A DNA stretch of 64,000 bases, from assembly GCF_030549525.1 (NCBI RefSeq), contig NZ_CP130831.1, positions 4,055,501 through 4,119,500 on the forward strand. Direction: 5' to 3'. Of this stretch, positions 20,216 to 30,648 are shown one piece after another. The position numbers were made by a program, and so were the translations under genes. The stretch's first letter is position 1; each line of letters begins with the position of its first letter. Under the pieces are notes generated by a model. The model saw only the letters and a list, made by a program, of their open reading frames with translations. It was not told where the DNA came from and did no database searches. The DNA comes from Stenotrophomonas sp. 704A1 (GTDB lineage: Bacteria; Pseudomonadota; Gammaproteobacteria; Xanthomonadales; Xanthomonadaceae).

Positions 20216-22054
20216 TTACTCGACCGTCACGCTCTTGGCCAGGTTGCGCGGCTTGTCCACGTCGGTGCCGCGTGCCAGTGCGGTGTGGTAGGCCAGCAGC
20301 TGCACCGGGATGGTGTGCACGATCGGGCTGAGCACGCCGGCATGACGCGGCGTGCGGATCACGTGCACGCCCTCGGACTCGCTGAAATTGCTGTCCTGGT
20401 CGGCGAACACGAACAGCTCGCCGCCACGCGCGCGCACTTCCTGCATGTTCGACTTCACCTTTTCCAGCAGGCTGTCGTTGGGCGCGATCACCACCACCGG
20501 CATGTCCTCGTCCACCAGCGCCAGCGGACCGTGCTTGAGCTCGCCGGCCGGGTAGGCCTCGGCATGGATGTACGAGATTTCCTTGAGCTTGAGCGCGCCT
20601 TCCAGCGCGATCGGGTAATGCAGGCCGCGGCCGAGGAACAGCGCGCTGCTCTTGCGCGCGAAGCGCTCGGCCCAGGCGGCGATCTGCGGCTCCATGTTCA
20701 GCGCGTGCTGCACGCTGCCCGGCAGGAAGCGCAGCTGCTCCAGGTAGTCCGCTTCCTGTGCGGCATCGACACGGCCCTTCAGCTTGCCCAGCACCACGGT
20801 CAGCTGGAACAGCGCGGCCAGCTGGGTGGTGAAGGCCTTGGTCGAGGCGACGCCGATCTCGGCACCGGCGCGGGTGTAGCAGACCAGTTCGCTGGCGCGC
20901 GGAATCGCGCTTTCCGGCACGTTGCAGATCGACAGCGTGTGCGTGTGGCCCAGCGACTTGGCGTACTTCAATGCTTCCATCGTATCCAGCGTTTCGCCGG
21001 ACTGGGAGATGGTCACGATCAGGTGCTTCGGGTTGGCATAGGCGGCGCGGTAGCGGTACTCGCTGGCAATCTCCACGCTGCACGGCAGGCCGGCGATGGA
21101 TTCGATCCAGTAGCGCGCGGTCAGGCCCGAGTAGTAGCTGGTGCCGCAGGCCAGGATCTGCACGCCTTCGATACCGGACAGCACGGCCTCGGCGTTCTTG
21201 CCGAACAGCTCGGCCGGGAAACCACCGGCGTCGATCGCCGCTTCGATGGTGTCACCCAGCGCGCGCGGCTGCTCGTGGATTTCCTTCTGCATGAAGTGGC
21301 GGTACGGGCCCAGCTCCAGCGACGCAAGCGAGACATCGGACAGATGCACATCGCGTTCGACCGGCTGGTCGTTGCCATCGAAGATCCTCACCCCGTCGCG
21401 GCGCACCTCGGCGGTGTCGCCCTCTTCCAGGAAGATCACCTTGCGCGTGGCCGAGATCACCGCCGACACGTCGGAGGCGACGAAGTTCTCGCCCTCGCCC
21501 AGGCCGACCAGCAGCGGGCAGCCCATGCGCGCGCAGACGAAACGTTCCGGTTCGGCGCGGCTGACCACGGCCAGCGCGTAGGCACCGGTCAGTTCCTTCA
21601 CCGTGTGCTGCAGGGCGACCAGCAGGTCATCGCCATTCTTCAGATGGTGGTGGATCAGGTGCGCGATCACCTCGGTGTCGGTCTGCGACTCGAAGCTGTA
21701 GCCCAGCGCACGCAGCTTCTCGCGCTGTTCTTCATGGTTCTCGATGATGCCGTTGTGCACCAGCGCCACGCCGTGGCTGATGTGCGGGTGCGCATTGGCC
21801 TCGGTCACGCCACCGTGGGTGGCCCAGCGCGTGTGGCCGATACCGAGGCTGGCGTTGAAGCCCTCGCTCTCGGCAGCCGTGGCCATCTCCGAGACGCGCC
21901 CGGTGCGGCGCACACGGCGGACGTCGGGCCGCTCGGCCTGGTCGATCACCGCGATACCGGAGGAGTCGTAACCGCGATATTCCAGCCGCTTCAGTCCTTC
22001 GATCAGGACCGGCACCACATCGCGATCCGCGATCGCACCCACGATTCCACACAT
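20216..22054 (-). CDS. glmS: Glutamine--fructose-6-phosphate aminotransferase (isomerizing)
   Basis: A 612-residue GlmS that makes glucosamine-6-phosphate, the first step to UDP-GlcNAc for peptidoglycan and LPS. The N-terminal class II glutaminase domain begins MCGIVGAI with the catalytic Cys2 and has [11 protein letters not shown]. Two SIS domains follow ([39 protein letters not shown]) and the C-terminal [11 protein letters not shown]. glmU, the next enzyme but one, is 8.6 kb away at 30617, with an ABC/two-component block in between. Confidence 0.98.
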   Translation of the reverse strand: MCGIVGAIADRDVVPVLIEGLKRLEYRGYDSSGIAVIDQAERPDVRRVRRTGRVSEMATAAESEGFNASLGIGHTRWATHGGVTEANAHPHISHGVALVHNGIIENHEEQREKLRALGYSFESQTDTEVIAHLIHHHLKNGDDLLVALQHTVKELTGAYALAVVSRAEPERFVCARMGCPLLVGLGEGENFVASDVSAVISATRKVIFLEEGDTAEVRRDGVRIFDGNDQPVERDVHLSDVSLASLELGPYRHFMQKEIHEQPRALGDTIEAAIDAGGFPAELFGKNAEAVLSGIEGVQILACGTSYYSGLTARYWIESIAGLPCSVEIASEYRYRAAYANPKHLIVTISQSGETLDTMEALKYAKSLGHTHTLSICNVPESAIPRASELVCYTRAGAEIGVASTKAFTTQLAALFQLTVVLGKLKGRVDAAQEADYLEQLRFLPGSVQHALNMEPQIAAWAERFARKSSALFLGRGLHYPIALEGALKLKEISYIHAEAYPAGELKHGPLALVDEDMPVVVIAPNDSLLEKVKSNMQEVRARGGELFVFADQDSNFSESEGVHVIRTPRHAGVLSPIVHTIPVQLLAYHTALARGTDVDKPRNLAKSVTVE

Positions 22055-22113
22055 GTCACGTAGTTCCTTGAAGACAGTGGCCGCATTCTAGCCTGCGTGC
22101 CTGCCAGCCCCCT

Positions 22114-22166
22114 CCTGTCCGCTTAATGAAAGTGTCCGCAAAGGTGTCCGCGGACACCCGGACAGT
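22114..22166 (+). promoter_or_regulatory. Cluster of GTGTCC/GGACAC sites: likely enhancer (UAS) for the ABC operon
   Basis: Within 53 bp there are CTGTCCGC (22114), GTGTCCGC (22132), the 14-bp perfect palindrome GTGTCCGCGGACAC (22144-22157), and CGGACAG (22159-22165). They lie about 45-95 bp upstream of a -24/-12 promoter, the usual place for binding sites of an NtrC-type activator. Such an activator is encoded at the end of the same operon (27382). Confidence 0.7.
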
Positions 22167-22207
22167 CGCCGCGCTTCCGCAACCCCTTGATTGGCAATGA
22201 AATAAAG

Positions 22208-22226
22208 TTGGCACGCTACGTGCTTT
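22208..22226 (+). promoter_or_regulatory. Sigma-54 (-24/-12) promoter of the ABC exporter operon
   Basis: TTGGCACGCTACGTGCTTT has the TGGCAC element and GC element with the required GG-N10-GC spacing (GG 22210-22211, GC 22222-22223) and only one mismatch in the -12 part. The start site would fall near 22235, leaving a leader of about 34 nt before the ATG at 22269. Confidence 0.75.
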
Positions 22227-22268
22227 GGATGGGATACCACTCTGGCAGCACCGACAGGCACGAACCCG

Positions 22269-23546
22269 ATGATCCGCGACACCTCCGCCCAGGACCAGAT
22301 CGTTTCTTCCGCCCCGGCCACTGCCCCCAAGGCGGTCTGGCACCGCTACCGCTGGCCGGCGCTGGCCGGCCTGGTGCTGCTGGCCGCCATCGGCTGGGCG
22401 GTGCACGCCTGGTCCAACGCCAGCCGCTCGTTCGACAGCAGCCGGGTGCGCGTGGCCGAGGTGCAGCGCGGTGACCTGGTCCGCGACATCGCCGCCGACG
22501 GCCGCGTGATCGCTGCCAACAGCCCGGTGCTGTACGCGATCTCCGCCGGCACCGTGGACCTGAAGGTGGTCGCCGGCGACGTGGTGAAGAAGGGCCAGGA
22601 GCTGGCGATCATCGACAGCCCCGAACTGCGCAGCAAGCTGGCGCAGGAAGAGGCGACCCTGGCCGGGCTGGAAGCCGAAGCCAGCCGTGCCAACCTGGAT
22701 GCCACCCTGGCCCGCGCCAAGGCACGCAAGGAAACCGACCAGGCCACCATCGAGCGGCAGGCTGCCGAACGTGACCTGCAGCGCTACCAGCGCGGCTACG
22801 ACGGCGGTGCGGTGCCGCAGATCGACCTGGCCAAGGCCAGGGACAGCCTGAAGAAGGCCGACATCAGCCTGGTCAACGCGACCACCGACGCCCGCCTGCA
22901 GAGCCAGGGCGCCGACCTGGATGCGCGCAACAAGCGGCTGCTGGCCGACCGCCAGAAGGCCGTGGTGGCCGAGGTGCAGCGCCAGGTCGACGCCCTGACC
23001 CTGCGCGCGCCGTTCGACGGCCAGGTCGGCCAGGTGCAGGCCACCCAGGCCACCAACCTGGCCGCCAACGCGCCGGTGCTGGGCGTGGTCGACCTGTCCC
23101 GGTTCGAAGTCGAGATCAAGGTGCCGGAAAGCTTCGCCCGTGATCTGGCGATCGGCATGCCGGCACAGTTGACCGGTGGCAATGGCCAGCCGTTCCCCGG
23201 CGAGATCAGTGCGGTATCGCCGGAAGTGGTCAACGGCGAGGTCAACGCCCGCGTGCGCTTCGCCAGCGCGCAGCCGGAAGGCCTGCGCCAGAGCCAGCGG
23301 ATGTCGGTGCGCGTGCTGCTCGACACCCGCAGGAACGTGCTGAAGGTTGAGCGCGGCCCGTTCGTCGAACAGGGCAACGGCGTGGCCTACGTGATGGACG
23401 GCCGCACGGCGGTGCGGCGTCCGGTGGAACTGGGCGTCAGCAGCCTGGGCGAAGTGGAAATCAAGTCGGGTGTGCAGCCGGGGGACCGCATCGTGGTCTC
23501 GGGCAGCGACCTGTTCAAGGACGCCGAACGCGTCACCGTCAACTGA
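22269..23546 (+). CDS. HlyD/MacA-type periplasmic adaptor of an ABC exporter
   Basis: A 425-residue membrane-fusion protein. One N-terminal membrane anchor (about residues 28-46) is followed by a barrel-sandwich half motif, a long coiled coil (about 115-230, rich in Ala, Lys, Glu and Gln), the second lipoyl half with LRAPFDGQVGQV, and C-terminal beta domains. It would link the inner-membrane ABC complex to an outer-membrane channel; no TolC homologue is encoded in the operon, so a shared one is implied. First gene after the sigma-54 promoter; the ATPase gene follows 24 bp later. Confidence 0.9.
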   Translation: MIRDTSAQDQIVSSAPATAPKAVWHRYRWPALAGLVLLAAIGWAVHAWSNASRSFDSSRVRVAEVQRGDLVRDIAADGRVIAANSPVLYAISAGTVDLKVVAGDVVKKGQELAIIDSPELRSKLAQEEATLAGLEAEASRANLDATLARAKARKETDQATIERQAAERDLQRYQRGYDGGAVPQIDLAKARDSLKKADISLVNATTDARLQSQGADLDARNKRLLADRQKAVVAEVQRQVDALTLRAPFDGQVGQVQATQATNLAANAPVLGVVDLSRFEVEIKVPESFARDLAIGMPAQLTGGNGQPFPGEISAVSPEVVNGEVNARVRFASAQPEGLRQSQRMSVRVLLDTRRNVLKVERGPFVEQGNGVAYVMDGRTAVRRPVELGVSSLGEVEIKSGVQPGDRIVVSGSDLFKDAERVTVN

Positions 23547-23570
23547 TACATCCTGGAGAGAGGACACCCC

Positions 23571-24293
23571 ATGTACATGCTCGAAATGCGTTCGGTCGCC
23601 AAGGTCTTCCGCACCGAACAGGTGGAAACCCATGCACTGCGCTCGCTGGAACTGCAGGTCAGGGAAGGCGAGTTCGTTGCCGTCACCGGCCCGTCCGGTT
23701 CCGGCAAGACCACCTTCCTGAACATCGCCGGGCTGCTGGAGACCTTCACCAGCGGCACCTACCTGCTCGATGGCCAGGACGTGAGCACGCTGGGCGATGA
23801 CGCGCGCAGCCGCCTGCGCAACCAGAAGATCGGCTTCATCTTCCAGGGCTTCAACCTGATTCCGGACCTGAACCTGTTCGACAACGTCGACGTGCCGCTG
23901 CGCTATCGCAGGATGAGCGCCAACGAGCGCCGCGAACGCATCGAGAAGGCGCTGACCCAGGTCGGCCTCGGTTCGCGCATGAAGCACTACCCCAACGAAC
24001 TGTCCGGTGGCCAGCAGCAGCGCGCAGCGATTGCCCGTGCCCTGGCCGGCAGCCCGCGCCTGCTGCTGGCCGACGAACCGACCGGCAACCTGGATACGCA
24101 GATGGCACGCGGGGTGATGGAACTGCTGGAGGAAATCAACGCCGCCGGCACCACCATCGTGATGGTGACCCACGATCCGGAACTGGCGGCACGCGCCCAG
24201 CGCAACGTGCATATCGTCGATGGCCAGGTGACCGACGTGGTGCGCGAGCCGGTGCTGGCCACCCCGCGCCGCATCGTCGCCGTGAACGAGTGA
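23571..24293 (+). CDS. MacB/LolD-type ABC transporter ATPase
   Basis: A 240-residue ATPase of the exporter subfamily that includes LolD, FtsE and the MacB ATPase domain. Walker A GPSGSGKTT, Q-loop FIFQGFNLIPDLN, signature LSGGQQQR, Walker B LLLADEPTGNLD and switch His in VTHDPE are all intact. A good GGAGAG ribosome site precedes the ATG at 23571. It energises the two permeases encoded just downstream by a mechanotransmission mechanism known for this class. Confidence 0.94.
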   Translation: MYMLEMRSVAKVFRTEQVETHALRSLELQVREGEFVAVTGPSGSGKTTFLNIAGLLETFTSGTYLLDGQDVSTLGDDARSRLRNQKIGFIFQGFNLIPDLNLFDNVDVPLRYRRMSANERRERIEKALTQVGLGSRMKHYPNELSGGQQQRAAIARALAGSPRLLLADEPTGNLDTQMARGVMELLEEINAAGTTIVMVTHDPELAARAQRNVHIVDGQVTDVVREPVLATPRRIVAVNE

Positions 24294-24303
24294 GGGCACG
24301 ACC

Positions 24304-25608
24304 ATGTTCGCCTACTACGCCCGACTGGCGGTGCGCAGCTTCCGCCGCAACAAGGTACTCACCGCGCTGATGGTGGTGGCCATCGCGCTGGGCATCGGCG
24401 CCTCGATGACCACCCTGACCGTGTTCCACGTGCTGTCCGGCGATCCGATCCCGGACAAGAGCGATCGCCTGTTCTACGTGCAGATCGATCCACGGCCGCG
24501 CTCGGGCTACCTGACCGGCGAAGAGCCGGAAGAGCAGATGACGCGCTTCGATGCCGAGACCCTGCTGCGCGAGAAGCGTGGCCAGCACCAGGCGATGATG
24601 AGTGCCGGCGACATGACCGTCGAGCCGGAAAGCAGCACGTTGAAGCCCTTCAGCATCGACACGCGCTGGACCTCGGCCGATTTCTTCCCGATGTTCAACG
24701 TGCCGATGCAGTATGGCCGCGCCTGGACCCGCAGTGACGACGACGGCCGCTCGCGCGTGGTGGTGCTGTCGCGGACGCTCAACGACAAGCTGTTCCAGGG
24801 CGCCAACAGCGTCGGCCGCGAGATCCGCGCCAGCGGTCATTCGCTGCGGGTGATCGGGGTGATGCAGGACTGGAATCCGGAGCCACACTTCTTCGACCTC
24901 ACCGTGGGCACCTACGGCCGCGACGAAGATCTGCTGATGCCGCTGTCGACCGCGATGGACCTCAAGCTGGGCAGCAACGGCAACATCAACTGCTTCCGCG
25001 ACGGACCGCCCGGCGAGGACAGCAATTCGCTCAACGCACCGTGCACCTGGATCCAGTACTGGGTGGAACTGGACCCGTCCAGGGTCGATGACTATCGCCG
25101 CTACCTGGTCAACTACTCCGACCAGCAGCGTGCGGCTGGCCGCTTCGAACGCCCGGCCAACGTGCGCCTGCGCCCGGTGATGGAATGGCTGACCTTCAAG
25201 AACGCGGTGCCCAGCGATGTGCGCCTGCAGATGTGGCTGGCACTGGGCTTCCTGGGAGTGTGCCTGGTCAACACCGTGGGCCTGCTGCTGGCCAAGTTCC
25301 TGCGCCGCAGCGGCGAGATCGGCGTGCGCCGTGCACTGGGGGCCAGCCGCGGGCAGATCTTCCTGCAGTGCCTGGTCGAAGCCGGCGCGGTCGGCGTGGT
25401 CGGCGGCGTGCTCGGCATCGGCCTGGCGCTGCTGGGCCTGTATGCGGTGCGCCAGCAGCCGGTGGACTACGCCAAGCTGGCCCACCTGGACGGCAGCATG
25501 CTGATGCTCGCCCTCGGCCTGACCCTGCTCGCCAGCCTCGCTGCCGGTTTCCTGCCCGCCTGGCGCGCGATGCAGGTCACCCCGGCCATCCAGCTCAAGT
25601 CGCAGTAA
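24304..25608 (+). CDS. FtsX/MacB-type ABC permease (first)
   Basis: A 434-residue permease with the four-helix MacB/FtsX layout: helix 1 near residues 17-43, a large periplasmic domain (about 45-300), and three C-terminal helices. The cytoplasmic coupling segment RRSGEIGVRRALGASRGQIF is typical. The periplasmic part has little resemblance to MacB itself. It is paired with a second, clearly different permease, so the transporter is probably a heterodimer. It begins 10 bp after the ATPase stop. Confidence 0.9.
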   Translation: MFAYYARLAVRSFRRNKVLTALMVVAIALGIGASMTTLTVFHVLSGDPIPDKSDRLFYVQIDPRPRSGYLTGEEPEEQMTRFDAETLLREKRGQHQAMMSAGDMTVEPESSTLKPFSIDTRWTSADFFPMFNVPMQYGRAWTRSDDDGRSRVVVLSRTLNDKLFQGANSVGREIRASGHSLRVIGVMQDWNPEPHFFDLTVGTYGRDEDLLMPLSTAMDLKLGSNGNINCFRDGPPGEDSNSLNAPCTWIQYWVELDPSRVDDYRRYLVNYSDQQRAAGRFERPANVRLRPVMEWLTFKNAVPSDVRLQMWLALGFLGVCLVNTVGLLLAKFLRRSGEIGVRRALGASRGQIFLQCLVEAGAVGVVGGVLGIGLALLGLYAVRQQPVDYAKLAHLDGSMLMLALGLTLLASLAAGFLPAWRAMQVTPAIQLKSQ

Positions 25609-25629
25609 GCACCAGAACGAGGACTTCCC

Positions 25630-26844
25630 ATGGACATCCGCCCCATCCTCAGCACCCTGCGCCGGCACAAGACCGCCGCGGCCCTGATCGTGCTTGAAAT
25701 CGCCCTGACCTGCGCCATCGTCTGCAATGCCCTGTTCCTGGTCACCCAGCGCGTGGAGAAGATCAGCCAGCCCAGCGGCCTGGTCGAGAACGAACTGGTC
25801 ATGGTCCGGGTCAGCGGCATCGGCGAGCAGACCAACGGCATGGCCCGCACCCGCGAGGACCTGGCTGCGCTGCGCAGCATCCCCGGCGTGACCCACGTGG
25901 CCAAGGTCAACCAGCTGCCGTTCCGCAGCAACTCCACCAACACCAGCATCTCGCGCGAGCGCGAGCAGGAACGGCCGACCGCGTTCGTTTCGCTGTACAT
26001 GCTCAGTGAGAACGCACTGCCCACCCTGGGCCTGCAGCTGGTCGCTGGCCGCGACTTCCAGCCCAGCGAGTACGTCGATTTCGACGAGATCCAGAAGAAC
26101 CCGACGCCGGACCGCGCCACGCCGGTGATCATCAACCAGCAGGTCGCGGCCAAGATGTACCCCGACCAGAACGCGCTGGGCAAGACCTTCTATGCCGGCA
26201 ACCAGGCACTGCACGTGGTCGGCATCGTCGCCCACCTGGCGGCGCCGACCAACTACAACGACAACAGCGAACTGTCGATGATCCTGCCGGTCCGCACCGA
26301 CTTCACCCGCGGCCCGTACATGCTGCGCACCGCGCCGGAACGGCGCGGCGAGGTGCTGAAGGGCGCGCTGGCGGCACTGGAGCGCAATGACCCCAACCGC
26401 CTGGTGCGCGAGAAGCTGACCTATGAGGAACAGCGTGCCGACTACTTCAAGAACGACCGCGCCATGGTCGGCCTGCTGGTCACCGTGTGCGTGGCGCTGC
26501 TGGTGGTCACCGCGCTGGGCATCGTCGGCCTGGCCAGCTTCTGGGTACAGCAGCGCAGCAAGCAGATCGGCATCCGCCGCGCGCTCGGTGCCACCCGCGG
26601 CCAGGTGCTGCGCTATTTCCAGACCGAGAACTTCCTGCTGGCCACGCTGGGCATCGTGCTGGGCATGCTGGCGGCCTATGCCATCAACCTGGCGCTGATG
26701 AACATGTACGAGCTGCCGCGCATGCCGCTGATGTACCTGCCGCTGGGTGCGGTGCTGCTGTGGGTGCTGGGCCAGATCGCCGTGTTCGGGCCGGCCCGCC
26801 GCGCCGCTGCGGTGCCGCCGGCCGTCGCCACGCGGGGGGCCTGA
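25630..26844 (+). CDS. FtsX/MacB-type ABC permease (second)
   Basis: A 404-residue permease of the same four-helix type: helix 1 about residues 16-36, a periplasmic domain to about 275, then three helices with the coupling segment QRSKQIGIRRALGATRGQVL. It differs from the first permease in length and periplasmic sequence, supporting a heterodimeric exporter. The stop is followed after one base by the ATG of the PDZ-like gene, so translation is probably coupled. Confidence 0.9.
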   Translation: MDIRPILSTLRRHKTAAALIVLEIALTCAIVCNALFLVTQRVEKISQPSGLVENELVMVRVSGIGEQTNGMARTREDLAALRSIPGVTHVAKVNQLPFRSNSTNTSISREREQERPTAFVSLYMLSENALPTLGLQLVAGRDFQPSEYVDFDEIQKNPTPDRATPVIINQQVAAKMYPDQNALGKTFYAGNQALHVVGIVAHLAAPTNYNDNSELSMILPVRTDFTRGPYMLRTAPERRGEVLKGALAALERNDPNRLVREKLTYEEQRADYFKNDRAMVGLLVTVCVALLVVTALGIVGLASFWVQQRSKQIGIRRALGATRGQVLRYFQTENFLLATLGIVLGMLAAYAINLALMNMYELPRMPLMYLPLGAVLLWVLGQIAVFGPARRAAAVPPAVATRGA

Positions 26845-26845
26845 C

Positions 26846-27241
26846 ATGCGCGCTTGCGTGCTGACACTGATGCTGGCCGCCGTGCTGCCGCTGCCGGCGC
26901 TGGCCGGCACCACCACCTCCTCCTCGCAGACGCTGGACTGGCAGCAGAACGACGCACGCCTGTCGCTGCGCTCGACCGAAGGCCAGGTGCGGGTGGACGC
27001 GGCCAGCCCCGAAGCACGCTTCGGCGTGCGCCGCGGCGACCGCATCCTGCGTGCCGACGACTCCCCGGTGCGGCAGATCGAGCAGCTGGGCCAGGCCATG
27101 CACCGGGCGTCGTCGCCCACGGTCTACCTGTTGCTGCGCCGCGACGGCCGGCTGCTGACGGTACCGGTCACGGTCGCGGCGTGGCGACCGGCGCTGAATC
27201 CGCCCGCACCACCGCCACCGCCGCCGCCACCGCCGCGCTGA
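26846..27241 (+). CDS. Exported PDZ-like protein with poly-proline tail
   Basis: A 131-residue protein with a signal peptide (about 20 residues, ending ALAG) and a short PDZ-like domain. FGVRRGDRILRADDSPVRQIEQLGQAM and VYLLLRRDGRLLTVPVTV follow the pattern of the PDZ substrate-binding fold. The last 15 residues are almost all proline. No protease domain. It starts one base after the second permease, so it is very likely a periplasmic partner of the exporter, perhaps substrate-binding or a tether. I know no characterised homologue. Confidence 0.72.
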   Translation: MRACVLTLMLAAVLPLPALAGTTTSSSQTLDWQQNDARLSLRSTEGQVRVDAASPEARFGVRRGDRILRADDSPVRQIEQLGQAMHRASSPTVYLLLRRDGRLLTVPVTVAAWRPALNPPAPPPPPPPPPR

Positions 27242-27293
27242 GTCCGGACACCCCTGCGCTGCCGCTGGTTTCGCTAATATTGCAGAGCGGCCC

Positions 27294-27368
27294 GGCAGTG
27301 CCGGGCCATGCCCGGCGGCTGCCGCCGCTGCAACTGCACCCGCCCCGCCGGGCATGGCCCGGCGCTAC
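27294..27368. repeat. SMAG inverted pair inside the exporter operon
   Basis: A degenerate plus-strand copy (GGCAGTGCCGGGCCATGCCC, 27294-27317) and an intact minus-strand copy (27346-27368) between the PDZ-like gene and the response regulator. As an RNA stem-loop it may limit read-through or stabilise the upstream mRNA. A TAATAT -10-like hexamer lies just before it (about 27275). Confidence 0.88.
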
Positions 27369-27381
27369 CTCTTTGCGACCC

Positions 27382-28724
<1,343 letters not shown>

Positions 28725-28728
<4 letters not shown>

Positions 28729-30077
28729 AACGGCGCTCCTTCACCTTCCGCCTGTTCCTGCGCCTGCTGCCGGTGCTGGCGCTGGCCGCCGCGCTGCCGT
28801 GGCTGCTGGCGTACTGGATGGACCATGGCTGGCTGGTGACCACCGTTTCCACCATCATCCTGCTCTCGCTGATGTGGTGGACGCTGCGCCGCGCCACCGC
28901 ACCGGTGCGTTCGCTGATGCGGGCGCTGTCCGGTACCACCAGCAGCTACCGCGATGGCGAGTACACCTTCGGCGTGTACTGGCCGGGCAACGACGAACTG
29001 GGTGACCTGGTGCAGGCGCACCGCGAGCTGGGCGACGTCCTGCGCGCCCAGCGCCAGGGCCTGGTGCAGCGCGAGCTGCTGCTGGACACCATGGTGCAGA
29101 ACACCCCGGTGGCGATGCTGCTGATCGCCGCCGGTGGCGATGGCGTGGCCCGGGTGGTGTTCTCCAACCTGGCGGCGCGCAAGCTGCTGCATGGTGGCTG
29201 GAAGCTGGAAGGCCAGCGCCTGGAAGACGTGCTGGAGCAGCTGCCGGTGGAACTGCGCGATGCGATCGGGCGCGGCGGCGACAGCCTGTTCGCGGTGCAG
29301 GCCGAGGGCGAGGACGGCGACGAGGACGATGAGCAGGTCTACCACCTGTCGCGCCGCGCGTTCCAGCTCAACGGCCGGCCGCATGACCTGCTGCTGGTGC
29401 GCCAGCTCACCGCCGAGCTGCGCCGGCAGGAAGTGCAGACCTGGAAGAAGGTGATCCGGGTCATCAGCCACGAGCTCAACAACTCACTGGCCCCGATTGC
29501 GTCGCTGGCGCATTCCGGTGGCGAGCTGGTCAAGCGCGAGCGCTTTGACCGCCTGCCGGAGATCTTCACCACCATCGAAGATCGTGCGCGCCACCTGGAG
29601 GGATTCATCCGCGGCTACGCACGCTTTGCCAAGCTGCCGCAGCCCCAGTTGCAGACCGTGCACTGGGCGCCGTTCCTGTCCAGCCTGTGCCAGCAGATCC
29701 CGTTCACGATGGAGCGCGAACCGGACCAGGAGCTGAGCAGCCGCATCGATATCGCGCAGTTCGGCCAGGCCCTGCTCAACCTGCTGAAGAATGCCCACGA
29801 GGCGTGCGCCGAGGCAGAACCGCCGAACGATGACGTGCGTGTGCAGCTGACCCGGCTGCCGCAGTGGCTGCGGCTGGACGTGCTCGACCGCGGCAAGGGC
29901 ATGAACGAGCAGGTCCTGCAGAACGCGCTGATGCCGTTCTATTCCACCAAGCGCAACGGGACCGGGCTGGGGTTGGCGCTGACCCGCGAGATCGTCGAGG
30001 CACACGGCGGCCGGGTGTCCCTGCAGAACCGCCCCGACGGGGGGCTGTGCGTGTCGATCCTGCTGCCAGTGGGGTGA
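28725..30077 (+). CDS. Sensor histidine kinase with minimal periplasmic loop
   Basis: A 450-residue kinase partner of the NtrC-type regulator, coupled by an ATGA overlap. Two N-terminal helices (about residues 12-30 and 39-55) are separated by only about eight residues, so a periplasmic ligand domain is absent. A HAMP-like linker, a PAS-like region (about 120-220) with an acidic insert EGEDGDEDDEQ, the H-box VISHELNNSLAPI (His249), N-box NLLKNAHEA, and G boxes DRGKGM and GTGLGLAL follow. The layout resembles intramembrane-sensing kinases that work with ABC transporters. Confidence 0.9.
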
Positions 30078-30114
30078 GCGGCTGGCCGTCTCCCCGCATG
30101 GCGTGGAGACGTTG

Positions 30115-30648
30115 CTACAGCACTCGCCGCATCGCCACCCGCAGGTGCATCGGGAAGCCCAGCGCGGCTTCCTCGGCCATCACCGCCCGCAGCCCGGCCG
30201 GCCACCCGCCCGCCGGCACTGCAACGAAGCCCTCGCTGGCGTAGAAGGCCGCATTCCACGGCACGTCGGACAGCGTGGTCAGCACCGCCGCCGGATAGCC
30301 CTGTGCCTTGGACGCGGCCAGCGCATGCTGCAGCAACGCTCGCCCGTAACCCCGCCGCGCATGGCTGGGATCCACGTCCATCTGCAGCACATGGAAATCG
30401 CCATCGAGCACCCCGCCCAGCAGGTAGCCGGCAAGCCCGCCCCCGGTGCCATCCACCACCCACAGCTGTCCGCGCTGCAGGCCCTCCTGCAACGTCGGCA
30501 GGTCGAGGCCGTGGCCGGCAAACACCGGATAGGCCGGGTGGCCCTTCAGCAGTTCGCCGGCACGCTGTTCGATGCGGAGCAGCGCGCCGAGCTCGTCGGC
30601 GCGCGCGAGCCGGGGCTCAGGACTTCTTGACCGGGCGATGCCAGCCAT
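30115..30648 (-). CDS. GNAT family N-acetyltransferase
   Basis: A 177-residue GCN5-type acetyltransferase. The acetyl-CoA loop [13 protein letters not shown] (motif A) follows the strand [10 protein letters not shown], and [12 protein letters not shown] marks motif B. The acceptor is unknown. The ATG at 30648 has AGGA about nine bases upstream and overlaps the end of glmU by 32 bp, so coupling to glmU is likely; an ATG at 30669 is possible. It is convergent with the kinase gene, with a 37-bp gap. Confidence 0.85.
   Translation of the reverse strand: MAGIARSRSPEPRLARADELGALLRIEQRAGELLKGHPAYPVFAGHGLDLPTLQEGLQRGQLWVVDGTGGGLAGYLLGGVLDGDFHVLQMDVDPSHARRGYGRALLQHALAASKAQGYPAAVLTTLSDVPWNAAFYASEGFVAVPAGGWPAGLRAVMAEEAALGFPMHLRVAMRRVL

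Noticed and set aside
20117..22063. Open frame opposite glmS
   Set aside because: Shadow of GlmS; no recognisable domain and no ribosome site.
27274..27292. A second -24/-12 promoter before the response regulator
   Set aside because: GG and GC elements are 13 bases apart rather than ten; the sequence is better read as a weak -10 hexamer.
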